From UBA5976 sp037137575 (GTDB lineage Bacteria > Actinomycetota > Actinomycetes > S36-B12 > UBA5976), in the NCBI GenBank assembly GCA_037137575.1, contig JBAXKB010000030.1, forward strand, positions 1 to 12,480: DNA of 12,480 nt, given 5' to 3'. Numbering within the stretch: the first letter of the stretch is position 1; each line of letters begins with the position of its first letter. Shown piece by piece: positions 6,589-12,480 of the stretch. Under the pieces are notes generated by a model. The model was not told the DNA's origin, did no database searches, and saw only the letters and a list, made by a program, of their open reading frames with translations. The position numbers and the translations under genes are program-made.

Positions 6589-7914
6589 TAAGTAGCGATC
6601 TAACTCAAAGGCAGTTACCTGCGACTGATATTCATCCCACTCTGCGCGTTTGTTGCGCAAGAAGAATTCAAATACGTGTTCACCTAAAGTTTGCGCAACT
6701 AATTCGCTCTTTTCCATTACAGCGATAGCTTCGCCAAGTGAGCGTGGAAGATGCGCAATGCCCAAGTCTTCACGCTCAGCATCAGTTAACGACCAAACGT
6801 TATCTTCAGCCTCTGGTGGTAATTCATATTTTTCTTCAATACCTTTAAGCCCTGCTGCTAAAACAACTGAGAATGCAAGGTATGGATTGCACGCAGAGTC
6901 AAGAGATCGGAATTCAATTCGAGTTGAGTTTCCTTTAGACGGTTTATACATAGGGATTCGCACAAGAGCCGAGCGATTGTTATGTCCCCAACACACATAC
7001 GAAGGAGCTTCATCTCCCCCGGACAAGCGCTTGTACGAATTAACCCACTGGTTTGTGATGGCAGTAAATTCTGGCGCGTGCTTGAGAATTCCGGCGATGA
7101 AGTGGCGACCAACTGCACTTAACTGGTACGGAGCGCCTTCTTCATAAAACGCATTCGTGTCGCCTTCGAAAAGTGACATGTGCGTATGCATACCCGAGCC
7201 TGGGAATTGGGCGAATGGCTTTGGCATGAATGATGCGTAGACGCCTTGTGAAAGTGCTACATCTTTCATAACTACCCGGAAGGTCATAATGTTGTCAGCA
7301 GTTGTGAGGGCATCGGCATAACGCAAATCGATTTCTTGCTGGCCGGGGGCACCCTCATGGTGACTGTATTCAACCGAGATGCCCATCGCTTCAAGCATCG
7401 TGATGGCCGCACGACGGAAGTCATAACCAGTTGCACTAGGCGAATGATCAAAATAGCCAACATAATCGACTGGAACTGGCTGCTGACCAGCTACTGGAGC
7501 ATCTTTAAATAGAAAGAATTCGATTTCCGGGTGGGTGTAGCACTGGTATCCCATATTCGCGGCTTTGGTAAGCACTTGCTTGAGCACATTGCGTGGATCT
7601 GCATCTGCAGGTTCACCATCTGGCATAACAATGTCGCACAGCATACGAGCAACACCATTGTGTTCACCACGCCAAGGCAAAATAGCGAAAGTTTCCGGAT
7701 CTGGTTTAGCCAGCATGTCTGATTCGGAGACACGGGCAAAACCCTGAATTGCTGAGCCATCAAAACCGATGCCCTCTTCAAATGCGCCCGCAAGTTCAGC
7801 TGGCGCAATAGCAACAGATTTCAGCATGCCCAGAACGTCGGTAAACCAAAGCCGAACGAACCTGATGTCGCGCTCTTCAATGGTGCGCATTACGAAATCA
7901 GTCTGCTTATTCAT
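6577..7914 (-). CDS. glnA2: GlnA2-class glutamine synthetase / possible gamma-glutamylpolyamine synthetase
   Basis: A 445-residue type I glutamine synthetase-fold enzyme, closely resembling actinobacterial GlnA2 from its first residues (EERDIRFVRLWFTDVLG). Active-site landmarks are FDGSAIQGF (51-59), HPEIEFF with metal ligands E130/E132, EGAPGQQEIDLR (187-198), MHTHMSLF with H243, NQWVNSYKRL (288-297), the flap glutamate E302 in GGDEAPSY, and RIEFRSLDSACNPYLAF (332-348) with E334. A tyrosine (Y363) in KYELPPEAED lies where the adenylylation tyrosine sits in GlnA1-type enzymes; whether it is modified is unknown. The Streptomyces GlnA2 has been reported to glutamylate polyamines, so the role may be polyamine use rather than bulk ammonia assimilation. 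ATG 7914 matches the family; CATAAT lies 6 nt upstream and no SD is seen. It is convergent with a diamine-forming decarboxylase and divergent from nadE. Confidence 0.93.
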   Translation of the reverse strand: MNKQTDFVMRTIEERDIRFVRLWFTDVLGMLKSVAIAPAELAGAFEEGIGFDGSAIQGFARVSESDMLAKPDPETFAILPWRGEHNGVARMLCDIVMPDGEPADADPRNVLKQVLTKAANMGYQCYTHPEIEFFLFKDAPVAGQQPVPVDYVGYFDHSPSATGYDFRRAAITMLEAMGISVEYSHHEGAPGQQEIDLRYADALTTADNIMTFRVVMKDVALSQGVYASFMPKPFAQFPGSGMHTHMSLFEGDTNAFYEEGAPYQLSAVGRHFIAGILKHAPEFTAITNQWVNSYKRLSGGDEAPSYVCWGHNNRSALVRIPMYKPSKGNSTRIEFRSLDSACNPYLAFSVVLAAGLKGIEEKYELPPEAEDNVWSLTDAEREDLGIAHLPRSLGEAIAVMEKSELVAQTLGEHVFEFFLRNKRAEWDEYQSQVTAFELDRYLPVL

Positions 7915-7920
7915 AGTTAC

Positions 7921-7926
7921 ATTATG
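7921..7926 (-). promoter_or_regulatory. Putative -10 element (CATAAT) of glnA2
   Basis: On the - strand CATAAT ends 6 nt before ATG 7914, again leaderless geometry. No clear -35 is seen at 16-18 bp. This favours 7914 over the longer in-frame start at 7944. Confidence 0.4.
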
Positions 7927-7976
7927 GTTAGCCCGTGTTACCACTGTGTTAATAAATCGGAGTCAGTTTTGCCAAG

Positions 7977-7982
7977 TAGGCT
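7977..7982 (+). promoter_or_regulatory. Possible -10 element (TAGGCT) of nadE
   Basis: TAGGCT fits the loose TANNNT pattern and ends 6 nt before ATG 7989. AAGGAT directly abutting the ATG is too close for a normal SD. No -35 is evident. Confidence 0.25.
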
Positions 7983-7988
7983 AAGGAT

Positions 7989-9728
7989 ATGCCGAATATT
8001 CGCCTTGCTTTAGCCCAGGTAAACCCTGTGGTTGGCGATTTAGTGGGAAATGCCGAATTAGCGTTTTCTGCGGTGCAATCAGCTGCTGAAAGTGGCGCCC
8101 AGATTGTGGCATTGCCCGAGATGCTAATCACCAGTTATCCGATTGAAGATTTAGCGCTTCGCCCCTCGTTTCAGCAAGCAAGCGAAGCACAAACCCAGCA
8201 ACTTGCAATCCGACTAGCGCAAGCAGGACTTGGCGATGTCTTGGTGTTGGTTGGATATCTAAAAGGCACATCGTCAACAGATGCAGTAACACTCGGCGTT
8301 CCACGTGGCGCTCCACTTAACTGCGCCGCTGTTATTTATCGCGGACAGATAGTTACGCATTATGCAAAACACCACTTACCGAACTACGGGGTGTTCGATG
8401 AGTATCGTTACTTCGTGCCCGGCACTGAAACTGTGGTGGTACGAGCCTTCGGAGTAGATATTGCGATCGCAATTTGCGAAGACTTATGGCAAGACGGCGA
8501 ACACATGGAGAACATCGCCAAAACCAAAGCCAGCCTCTTAGTTGTGCTTAATGGGTCGCCATACGAACGGGATAAAGATGATGTTCGACTAGACCTAGTT
8601 AGTTCAAGAGCTAAACAATGCAAAATGCCGGTTGCCTACGTAAACATGGTTGGCGGCCAGGACGAACTTGTATTTGAAGGCGACTCCATCATCGTTGACG
8701 CCAGCGGTGAAATCGTTGCTCGCGCTGCCCAGTTTGAATCTCAGATTCTGTTAAGCGATCTATTTTTACAGCCAGCGGGTGAACATACAGTTCTACCTTC
8801 TGGCGAAACCGTGGTTCAACTGGAAACTGGCGATGCCGTAGAAGTCAAGCCGCTTCAAAGCGTTGCCACTGAGAGATTGTCGCGCAATGCCGAGACTTAC
8901 ACCGCATTGGTTCTTGGACTGAAAGATTATGTAAATAAGAATGGCTTCAATTCAGTATTGCTTGGCCTATCAGGTGGCATCGACTCTGCAGTAGTTGCTG
9001 CTATCGCAGTAGACGCTTTAGGTCCTGATCGAGTTTTTGGTGTTGCCATGCCATCAGAATTCTCTTCGACGCACTCGATCAGCGATGCACAAGAACTTGC
9101 CAGTGCAACCGGACTTAATTTTCGAATCACCCCAATTAAACCGATGGTCGCTACTTATTTGGCCGAACTTGGGCTAACTGGAGTTGCACAAGAAAATCTG
9201 CAAGCCCGGGTACGTGGCACAACTCTTATGGGACTCTCAAACCAAGAGGGCCACTTAGTTTTGGCAACCGGCAACAAGAGTGAACTCGCTGTTGGCTATT
9301 CAACAATTTATGGCGACGCAGTTGGGGGCTACGCTCCAATAAAAGATTTGTTTAAAACTGATGTGTGGGAAATTGCGCGCTGGCGCAATGAACACGCGAT
9401 CAGCCTTGGCCAAACTGCACCAATTCCACAAAACAGTATTGAAAAGCCACCGAGTGCTGAACTTAGGCCAGGGCAGCTAGACACAGACTCGTTGCCTGAC
9501 TACCACGAACTCGATGCAATCTTGCGCGCCTACGTTGAAGCCGACACCAGTGCCCAAGACATCATTGCGATGGGTTTCGCCCCAGAAACTGTCGAGCGAA
9601 TTTTGCGCATGACGGATCACGCTGAATATAAGCGTCGCCAATATCCACCCGGCGCCAAAGTCTCTAGACGTGCCTTCGGTCGCGATCGACGCCTACCCAT
9701 GACAAATCGCTGGCAAGAATCACGCTAA
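7989..9728 (+). CDS. nadE: Glutamine-dependent NAD+ synthase
   Basis: A 579-residue two-domain cytoplasmic enzyme for the last step of NAD+ synthesis: deamido-NAD+ plus ATP and glutamine-derived ammonia to NAD+. The N-terminal nitrilase-fold glutaminase domain (about 1-260) carries the catalytic triad E44 (ALPEM), K127 (YAKHHLPNYGVFDEYRYF) and C163 (AICEDLW). The C-terminal synthetase domain carries the ATP pyrophosphatase P-loop SGGIDS (328-333), then TGNKSELAVGYSTIYGDAVG and the lid-like PIPQNSIEKPPSAELRPGQ segment. The length is between the short two-domain bacterial form (about 540-580) and the longer mycobacterial one (about 680). It is divergent from glnA2 with a 74-bp gap; nadE near glnA2 is an actinobacterial pairing. 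panB follows on the same strand after 79 bp. Confidence 0.96.
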   Translation: MPNIRLALAQVNPVVGDLVGNAELAFSAVQSAAESGAQIVALPEMLITSYPIEDLALRPSFQQASEAQTQQLAIRLAQAGLGDVLVLVGYLKGTSSTDAVTLGVPRGAPLNCAAVIYRGQIVTHYAKHHLPNYGVFDEYRYFVPGTETVVVRAFGVDIAIAICEDLWQDGEHMENIAKTKASLLVVLNGSPYERDKDDVRLDLVSSRAKQCKMPVAYVNMVGGQDELVFEGDSIIVDASGEIVARAAQFESQILLSDLFLQPAGEHTVLPSGETVVQLETGDAVEVKPLQSVATERLSRNAETYTALVLGLKDYVNKNGFNSVLLGLSGGIDSAVVAAIAVDALGPDRVFGVAMPSEFSSTHSISDAQELASATGLNFRITPIKPMVATYLAELGLTGVAQENLQARVRGTTLMGLSNQEGHLVLATGNKSELAVGYSTIYGDAVGGYAPIKDLFKTDVWEIARWRNEHAISLGQTAPIPQNSIEKPPSAELRPGQLDTDSLPDYHELDAILRAYVEADTSAQDIIAMGFAPETVERILRMTDHAEYKRRQYPPGAKVSRRAFGRDRRLPMTNRWQESR

Positions 9729-9807
9729 TTAGATAGTTGCCACACTCTGCCATAGGCTTTAAGTGTCCGGAGACTGGTATCCAGCTTCGAGATTGGAGTA
9801 GCAAAAA

Positions 9808-10656
9808 ATGACTGATTCAAACGCGTCTGCAGATCTTCGCCTGTATGGCGGTAACCAAAATCGGCGCATCACAACTGCAGATTTAATTTCGGCAAAAGTT
9901 CGAGGCGAAAAATGGCCCATGATCACTTGCTACGACGCAATGACTGCGCAAATCTTTGACGAGGCAGGATTCCCAGCACTCTTAGTTGGCGACTCTGCTG
10001 CAATGGTGGTTTACGGCTACTCATCTACGCTACCTGTTACAACAGCCATGCTTCTGCCACTTGTTGCTGCAGTAGAGCGTGGCAGTAAACGTGCGATGGT
10101 CATCGCTGACTTACCGTTTGGGTCTTATCAAGAATCTCCTGCGCAAGCTTTGGCAACTGCAACTCGATTCATGAAAGAAGGTGGCGCACACGCAGTAAAG
10201 ATAGAAGGTGGCGCACGGATGGTTGAAACAGTGAGAACTTTGACTGAAGCAGGAATTCCAGTTGTTGGACACATAGGTTTGACCCCGCAATCTGTGCACC
10301 AACTTGGTGGGTACCGCGTACAAGGACGTGGCGAAGCTGCGCAGCAACTAGTGCAAGATGCAGTTGCTCTTGAACAAGCGGGAGCATGCGCGATTGTGTT
10401 AGAAGTAGTGCCACAAGAATTGGCAAAACAAATAACTGATGCAATTCAAATCCCGACCGTTGGAATTGGCGCTGGCGCAGGTACTGATGCTCAAGTTATC
10501 GTTTGGCAGGACCTTCTGGGTTTAACCGGTGGCTCGTTACCCAAGTTTGTTAAACCATATGCAAATCTGCGCGAAATTGTAGGTACAGCTAGCGATAAAT
10601 GGGCAAAAGATGTTGCCAGTGGACAATACCCCACCTCTGAACAGTCTTATAACTAA
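9808..10656 (+). CDS. panB: 3-methyl-2-oxobutanoate hydroxymethyltransferase
   Basis: A 282-residue cytoplasmic enzyme, first committed step of pantothenate (and so CoA) synthesis: it adds a hydroxymethyl group from 5,10-methylene-THF to 2-oxoisovalerate to give ketopantoate. The (beta/alpha)8 barrel motifs are all present: MITCYDAMTAQI (38-49), LVGDSAAMVVYGY with Mg ligand D62, ADLPFGSY with D101, VKIEGG with K131 and E133, GHIGLTPQSVHQLGGYRVQG with H155, LEVVPQELA with catalytic-position E199, and VGIGAGAGTDAQV. The length is normal. GGAG about 10 nt upstream is a usable SD. It follows nadE and precedes an MFS gene on the same strand. No panC or panD is adjacent. Confidence 0.96.
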   Translation: MTDSNASADLRLYGGNQNRRITTADLISAKVRGEKWPMITCYDAMTAQIFDEAGFPALLVGDSAAMVVYGYSSTLPVTTAMLLPLVAAVERGSKRAMVIADLPFGSYQESPAQALATATRFMKEGGAHAVKIEGGARMVETVRTLTEAGIPVVGHIGLTPQSVHQLGGYRVQGRGEAAQQLVQDAVALEQAGACAIVLEVVPQELAKQITDAIQIPTVGIGAGAGTDAQVIVWQDLLGLTGGSLPKFVKPYANLREIVGTASDKWAKDVASGQYPTSEQSYN

Positions 10657-10726
10657 CAGAAATACAACTTCAACAACAGTCACATTTCAGGCACTTGCTG
10701 ACGAAGAAAAATTCGAAAGAGTCAGG

Positions 10727-10732
10727 CAGAAT
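10727..10732 (+). promoter_or_regulatory. Possible -10 element (CAGAAT) of the EntS-like MFS gene
   Basis: CAGAAT ends 6 nt before ATG 10739. No -35 is visible, and the gene may equally be read through from panB. Included because it matches the leaderless layout of the dinB-like, glnA2 and decarboxylase genes. Confidence 0.2.
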
Positions 10733-10738
10733 GTCTCT

Positions 10739-12013
10739 ATGACTTCTGAGCCGCAGGACAAGCAGAAATCTAGTTGGCGGGTTGACCTCAGCCCACTAAA
10801 AATCAATCCGCAATACCGATTACTTTGGACCAGCTCCACCATAAGTGGCTTTGGTTCATTCTTTACCTACGTTGCGCTTCCCTTTCAGGTTAAACAACTA
10901 ACCGGTTCGTATGTTGCAGTCGGCTTACTAGGTGCACTCGAAATTATTCCGCTAATTATCTTTGGCCTTTACGGCGGCGTATTGGCAGATGCTCGTGACC
11001 GCAGATCAATTGCCATTTTTACTGAGCTCTCATTCTTTGTCAGCGTTCTATTTCTCGCTATTAACGCGCACATGCACAAACCGATGCTTTGGCCAATTTA
11101 TGTGTTGGCTCTAGTTATGGCTTCACTAGATGGAATTCAACGCCCATCACTGGATGCCATTATTCCTCGAGTTGTACCACGCGAACAGATGGCAGCCGCG
11201 AGTGCTTTAAGCGGCTTAACCAGGAATGCCACATTCATCTTCGGCACATCACTTGGTGGAATAGTAGTCACGAGTATGAGTCCGACGAGTTCGTATGCCA
11301 TTGACTCATTAACATTTTTAGTATCAGCGGCAATTATTTTCCGGTTACCAAAAGTACCTCCAACAAACGAAAACCAGAAGCCGACATTTAAAGCGATAAC
11401 TGAGGGTGCGTCGTATGCGTGGAGTCGCAAAGATCTGTTGGGCAGCTATCTAATAGATACAACTGCAATGGTTTTTGCATTCCCGAATGCACTCTTTCCG
11501 TTCCTAGCGGAAAGCTTCCATTCACAATCAGCGCTTGGACTGTTGTATTGCGCAGGAGCAGTTGGCGCGCTGATTGCTTCAGCTACAAGTGGCTGGACCA
11601 GACGCATTCAAAGACATGGTTTAGGAATCATTTGGTCGGCCACTGCTTGGGGAGTTGGCATAGCGATAGTTGGACTTGGAAATTCACTACCGATAGCACT
11701 AGTTGGCCTGGCAATTGCAGGTGGCGCAGACATGATCAGTGTCATTTTTAGACATCAACTGTGGAATGCAACAATTCCAGATCACTTGCGTGGACGACTC
11801 GCAAGCATTGAATTACTTTCTTATTCAGTAGGGCCACAACTCGGACAAATGCGAGCAAGTTTTTCTGCGCAAATGTTTGGATTACGAAAAGCATTTATTT
11901 CTGGCGGAATACTTTGTGTTGTCGCTGTTTTGGCATGCGCAAATTCTTTGCCAGCATTGAAAAAATATGATGCACGCACAAGTGAATTTTTAATTGACGA
12001 AAAAAATAAATAG
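10739..12013 (+). CDS. EntS-like (DHA3-type) MFS exporter
   Basis: A 424-residue 12-TM permease of the family that contains the enterobactin exporter EntS and many actinobacterial small-molecule or macrolide exporters. Typical marks are INPQYRLLWTSSTISGFGS (22-40) before and in helix 1, motif A-like GGVLADARDRR (79-89), RPSLDAIIPRVVPREQ (135-150) and ALSGLTRNATFIFGTSLGG (156-174), and a late-helix GRLASIELLSYSVGPQLG segment near residue 355-370. I chose ATG 10739 because the conserved domain begins ~25 residues later and the longer in-frame start at 10610 would overlap panB by 47 bp. The C-terminus is charged and cytoplasmic. It lies 82 bp after panB, so it may be co-transcribed. Substrate unknown; no siderophore genes are nearby. 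Confidence 0.88.
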   Translation: MTSEPQDKQKSSWRVDLSPLKINPQYRLLWTSSTISGFGSFFTYVALPFQVKQLTGSYVAVGLLGALEIIPLIIFGLYGGVLADARDRRSIAIFTELSFFVSVLFLAINAHMHKPMLWPIYVLALVMASLDGIQRPSLDAIIPRVVPREQMAAASALSGLTRNATFIFGTSLGGIVVTSMSPTSSYAIDSLTFLVSAAIIFRLPKVPPTNENQKPTFKAITEGASYAWSRKDLLGSYLIDTTAMVFAFPNALFPFLAESFHSQSALGLLYCAGAVGALIASATSGWTRRIQRHGLGIIWSATAWGVGIAIVGLGNSLPIALVGLAIAGGADMISVIFRHQLWNATIPDHLRGRLASIELLSYSVGPQLGQMRASFSAQMFGLRKAFISGGILCVVAVLACANSLPALKKYDARTSEFLIDEKNK

Positions 12014-12085
12014 TTTTCTTAAATTTCTTAATTGTTGTTATCAAAAAACATCAAAAAAATATTCCGACACGCCGACACATAAACA

Positions 12086-12115
12086 TTGCAATTTTGCAGA
12101 CAAGCGCAATAAATT
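12086..12115 (+). promoter_or_regulatory. Putative promoter of the histone-like gene
   Basis: TTGCAA (12086-12091) and TAAATT (12110-12115) are 18 bp apart. A start near 12122 would give a ~55-nt leader that includes the hairpin at 12137-12157 and the SD at 12166-12172. The 12014-12085 stretch upstream is AT-rich with A and T tracts and no clear terminator for the preceding MFS gene. Confidence 0.35.
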
Positions 12116-12136
12116 CTGCCACGCTATTACTTAAGA

Positions 12137-12157
12137 ACTTTCGGGCAGGCCGAAAGT
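12137..12157 (+). promoter_or_regulatory. Leader hairpin before the histone-like gene
   Basis: A perfect 8-bp stem (ACTTTCGG, 12137-12144, with CCGAAAGT, 12150-12157) and a 5-nt loop lie 8 nt ahead of the SD. No T run follows, so it is not a terminator. It may stabilise the mRNA 5' end or tune translation. Confidence 0.5.
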
Positions 12158-12165
12158 GCCACCTC

Positions 12166-12172
12166 AAGGAGG
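12166..12172 (+). promoter_or_regulatory. Strong Shine-Dalgarno site, sets GTG start
   Basis: AAGGAGG with a 4-nt gap to GTG 12177, the strongest SD in the window. It identifies the lysine-rich frame as the real one and implies strong translation. Confidence 0.8.
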
Positions 12173-12176
12173 AACT

Positions 12177-12480
12177 GTGGCTGCAAAGAAAGCCCCAGCT
12201 CGCAAGACCGCTGCGAAGAAGGCACCAGCTAAGAAGAAGGCTGTTGCAAAGAAGGCACCAGCTAAAAAGGCTGTTGCAAAGAAGGCACCAGCTAAAAAGG
12301 CTGCTGCTAAAAAGGTAGCTAAGAAGGCTGCTCCAAAGAAGGCTGCTAAGAAAGTAGTCAAGAAGGCTGCTCCAAAGCGAGTAGTCAAGAAGGCTGCACC
12401 AAAGAAGGCTGCTAAGAAAGTAGTCAAGAAGGCTGCACCAAAGAAGGCTGCTAAGAAGGCTGCACCAAAGAAGAAGGTTG
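12177..12480 (+). CDS. Lysine/alanine/proline-rich histone H1-like protein, 3' end outside window
   Basis: The frame opens at GTG 12177 and continues without a stop for 101 codons to the window edge, so the gene is partial. The product is almost only Lys, Ala, Pro and Val with an occasional Arg or Thr (AAKKAPARKTAAKKAPAKKK at the start, then KKAAPKKAAKKVVKK-type units). This matches bacterial H1-like or HU-tail proteins of actinobacteria that bind DNA by charge and compact the nucleoid. No globular HU domain precedes the tail, since the low-complexity region starts at residue 2; a domain could follow beyond the edge. Codons are strongly biased to AAG, GCT/GCA and CCA, which fits high expression. 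Internal exact repeats show recent expansion. It has its own promoter-like sequence and leader hairpin. Confidence 0.85.
   Translation, partial: MAAKKAPARKTAAKKAPAKKKAVAKKAPAKKAVAKKAPAKKAAAKKVAKKAAPKKAAKKVVKKAAPKRVVKKAAPKKAAKKVVKKAAPKKAAKKAAPKKKV
12241..12300 (+). repeat. Exact 30-bp tandem duplication in the histone-like gene
   Basis: Two identical adjacent 30-bp units (12241-12270 and 12271-12300), each encoding a 10-residue AVAKKAPAKK-type block in frame. This is a likely slippage or unequal-crossover site, so length may vary between strains. Confidence 0.9.
12333..12436 (+). repeat. Exact 38-bp in-frame repeat, 66-bp period
   Basis: Copies at 12333-12370 and 12399-12436 are identical and 66 bp (22 codons) apart. 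They encode PKKAAKKVVKKAA-type blocks. Between them lies a variant block with KRVVKK. Confidence 0.85.

Noticed and set aside
6650..7147. A 165-codon + strand ORF antisense to glnA2
   Set aside because: It lies wholly inside a well-conserved gene and encodes a Ser/Arg-rich sequence with no domain; a typical antisense shadow.
4389..7914. bioY, decarboxylase and glnA2 as a new biosynthetic system
   Set aside because: The strand order (-, +, -) rules out an operon, and each family is well known; only the decarboxylase/GlnA2 link has a metabolic rationale.
10610..10738. N-terminal extension of the EntS-like exporter overlapping panB
   Set aside because: The extra 43 residues are unlike the family, which starts shortly before the NPQYRLLW segment; ATG 10739 is adequate.
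12094..12318. A + strand ORF rich in Arg, Gln and Leu
   Set aside because: It is a shifted reading of the same repeats; it runs through the promoter, hairpin and SD and then ends, whereas the GTG 12177 frame stays open.
12164..12427. A - strand ORF encoding a hydrophobic FLAAFFGAAFL-rich protein
   Set aside because: It is the antisense of the Lys/Ala/Pro codons (AAG GCT gives AGC CTT and so on). The + strand frame has the SD and the known composition.
12241..12436. Direct repeats as a CRISPR array
   Set aside because: The units are adjacent or in-frame coding repeats with no unique spacers of regular length.

Overview
The window looks like core chromosome of a small-genome actinobacterium of moderate GC (near 50% by eye). 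A freshwater planktonic lineage such as acI/Nanopelagicales is my best guess. The evidence is a GlnA2-class glutamine synthetase very close to the mycobacterial/streptomycete form, a single-chain glutamine-dependent NAD+ synthase next to it, and an extreme Lys/Ala/Pro histone H1-like protein. Compact intergenic spaces and several starts that look leaderless also fit. The lineage is inference; no rRNA is present to settle it.

Layout: an upstream transcript ends at a terminator (25-67). A DinB-fold protein (113-598, +) then converges on a 14-TM DHA2 drug-efflux permease (753-2243, -), with a hairpin between them. The permease is divergent from a second MFS permease (2330-3559, +), and a strong dyad sits between the two genes. 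Next come a small stand-alone XRE-type regulator (3774-4031, +), a doubtful ORF (3975-4322, -) and the biotin transporter S component bioY (4389-4997, -). Divergent from bioY is a PLP-dependent Orn/Lys/Arg-type decarboxylase (5119-6570, +), which is tail to tail with glnA2 (6577-7914, -). Divergent from glnA2 is nadE (7989-9728, +), followed by panB (9808-10656, +) and an EntS-like MFS exporter (10739-12013, +). At the right edge the start of a lysine-rich histone-like gene (12177 onward, +) runs off the window with a strong Shine-Dalgarno site and a leader hairpin.

Functional themes are cofactor supply (biotin uptake, NAD+, pantothenate/CoA), nitrogen or polyamine metabolism (decarboxylase plus GlnA2, a class that includes gamma-glutamylpolyamine synthetases), small-molecule efflux (three MFS permeases) and nucleoid organisation.

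I see no mobile element, CRISPR array, tRNA, rRNA or obvious defence system. The most interesting signals are regulatory: dyads that sit on the core promoters of the MFS pair, the XRE gene and bioY; a mix of leaderless-looking and SD-led starts; and the in-frame repeats and hairpin leader of the histone-like gene.
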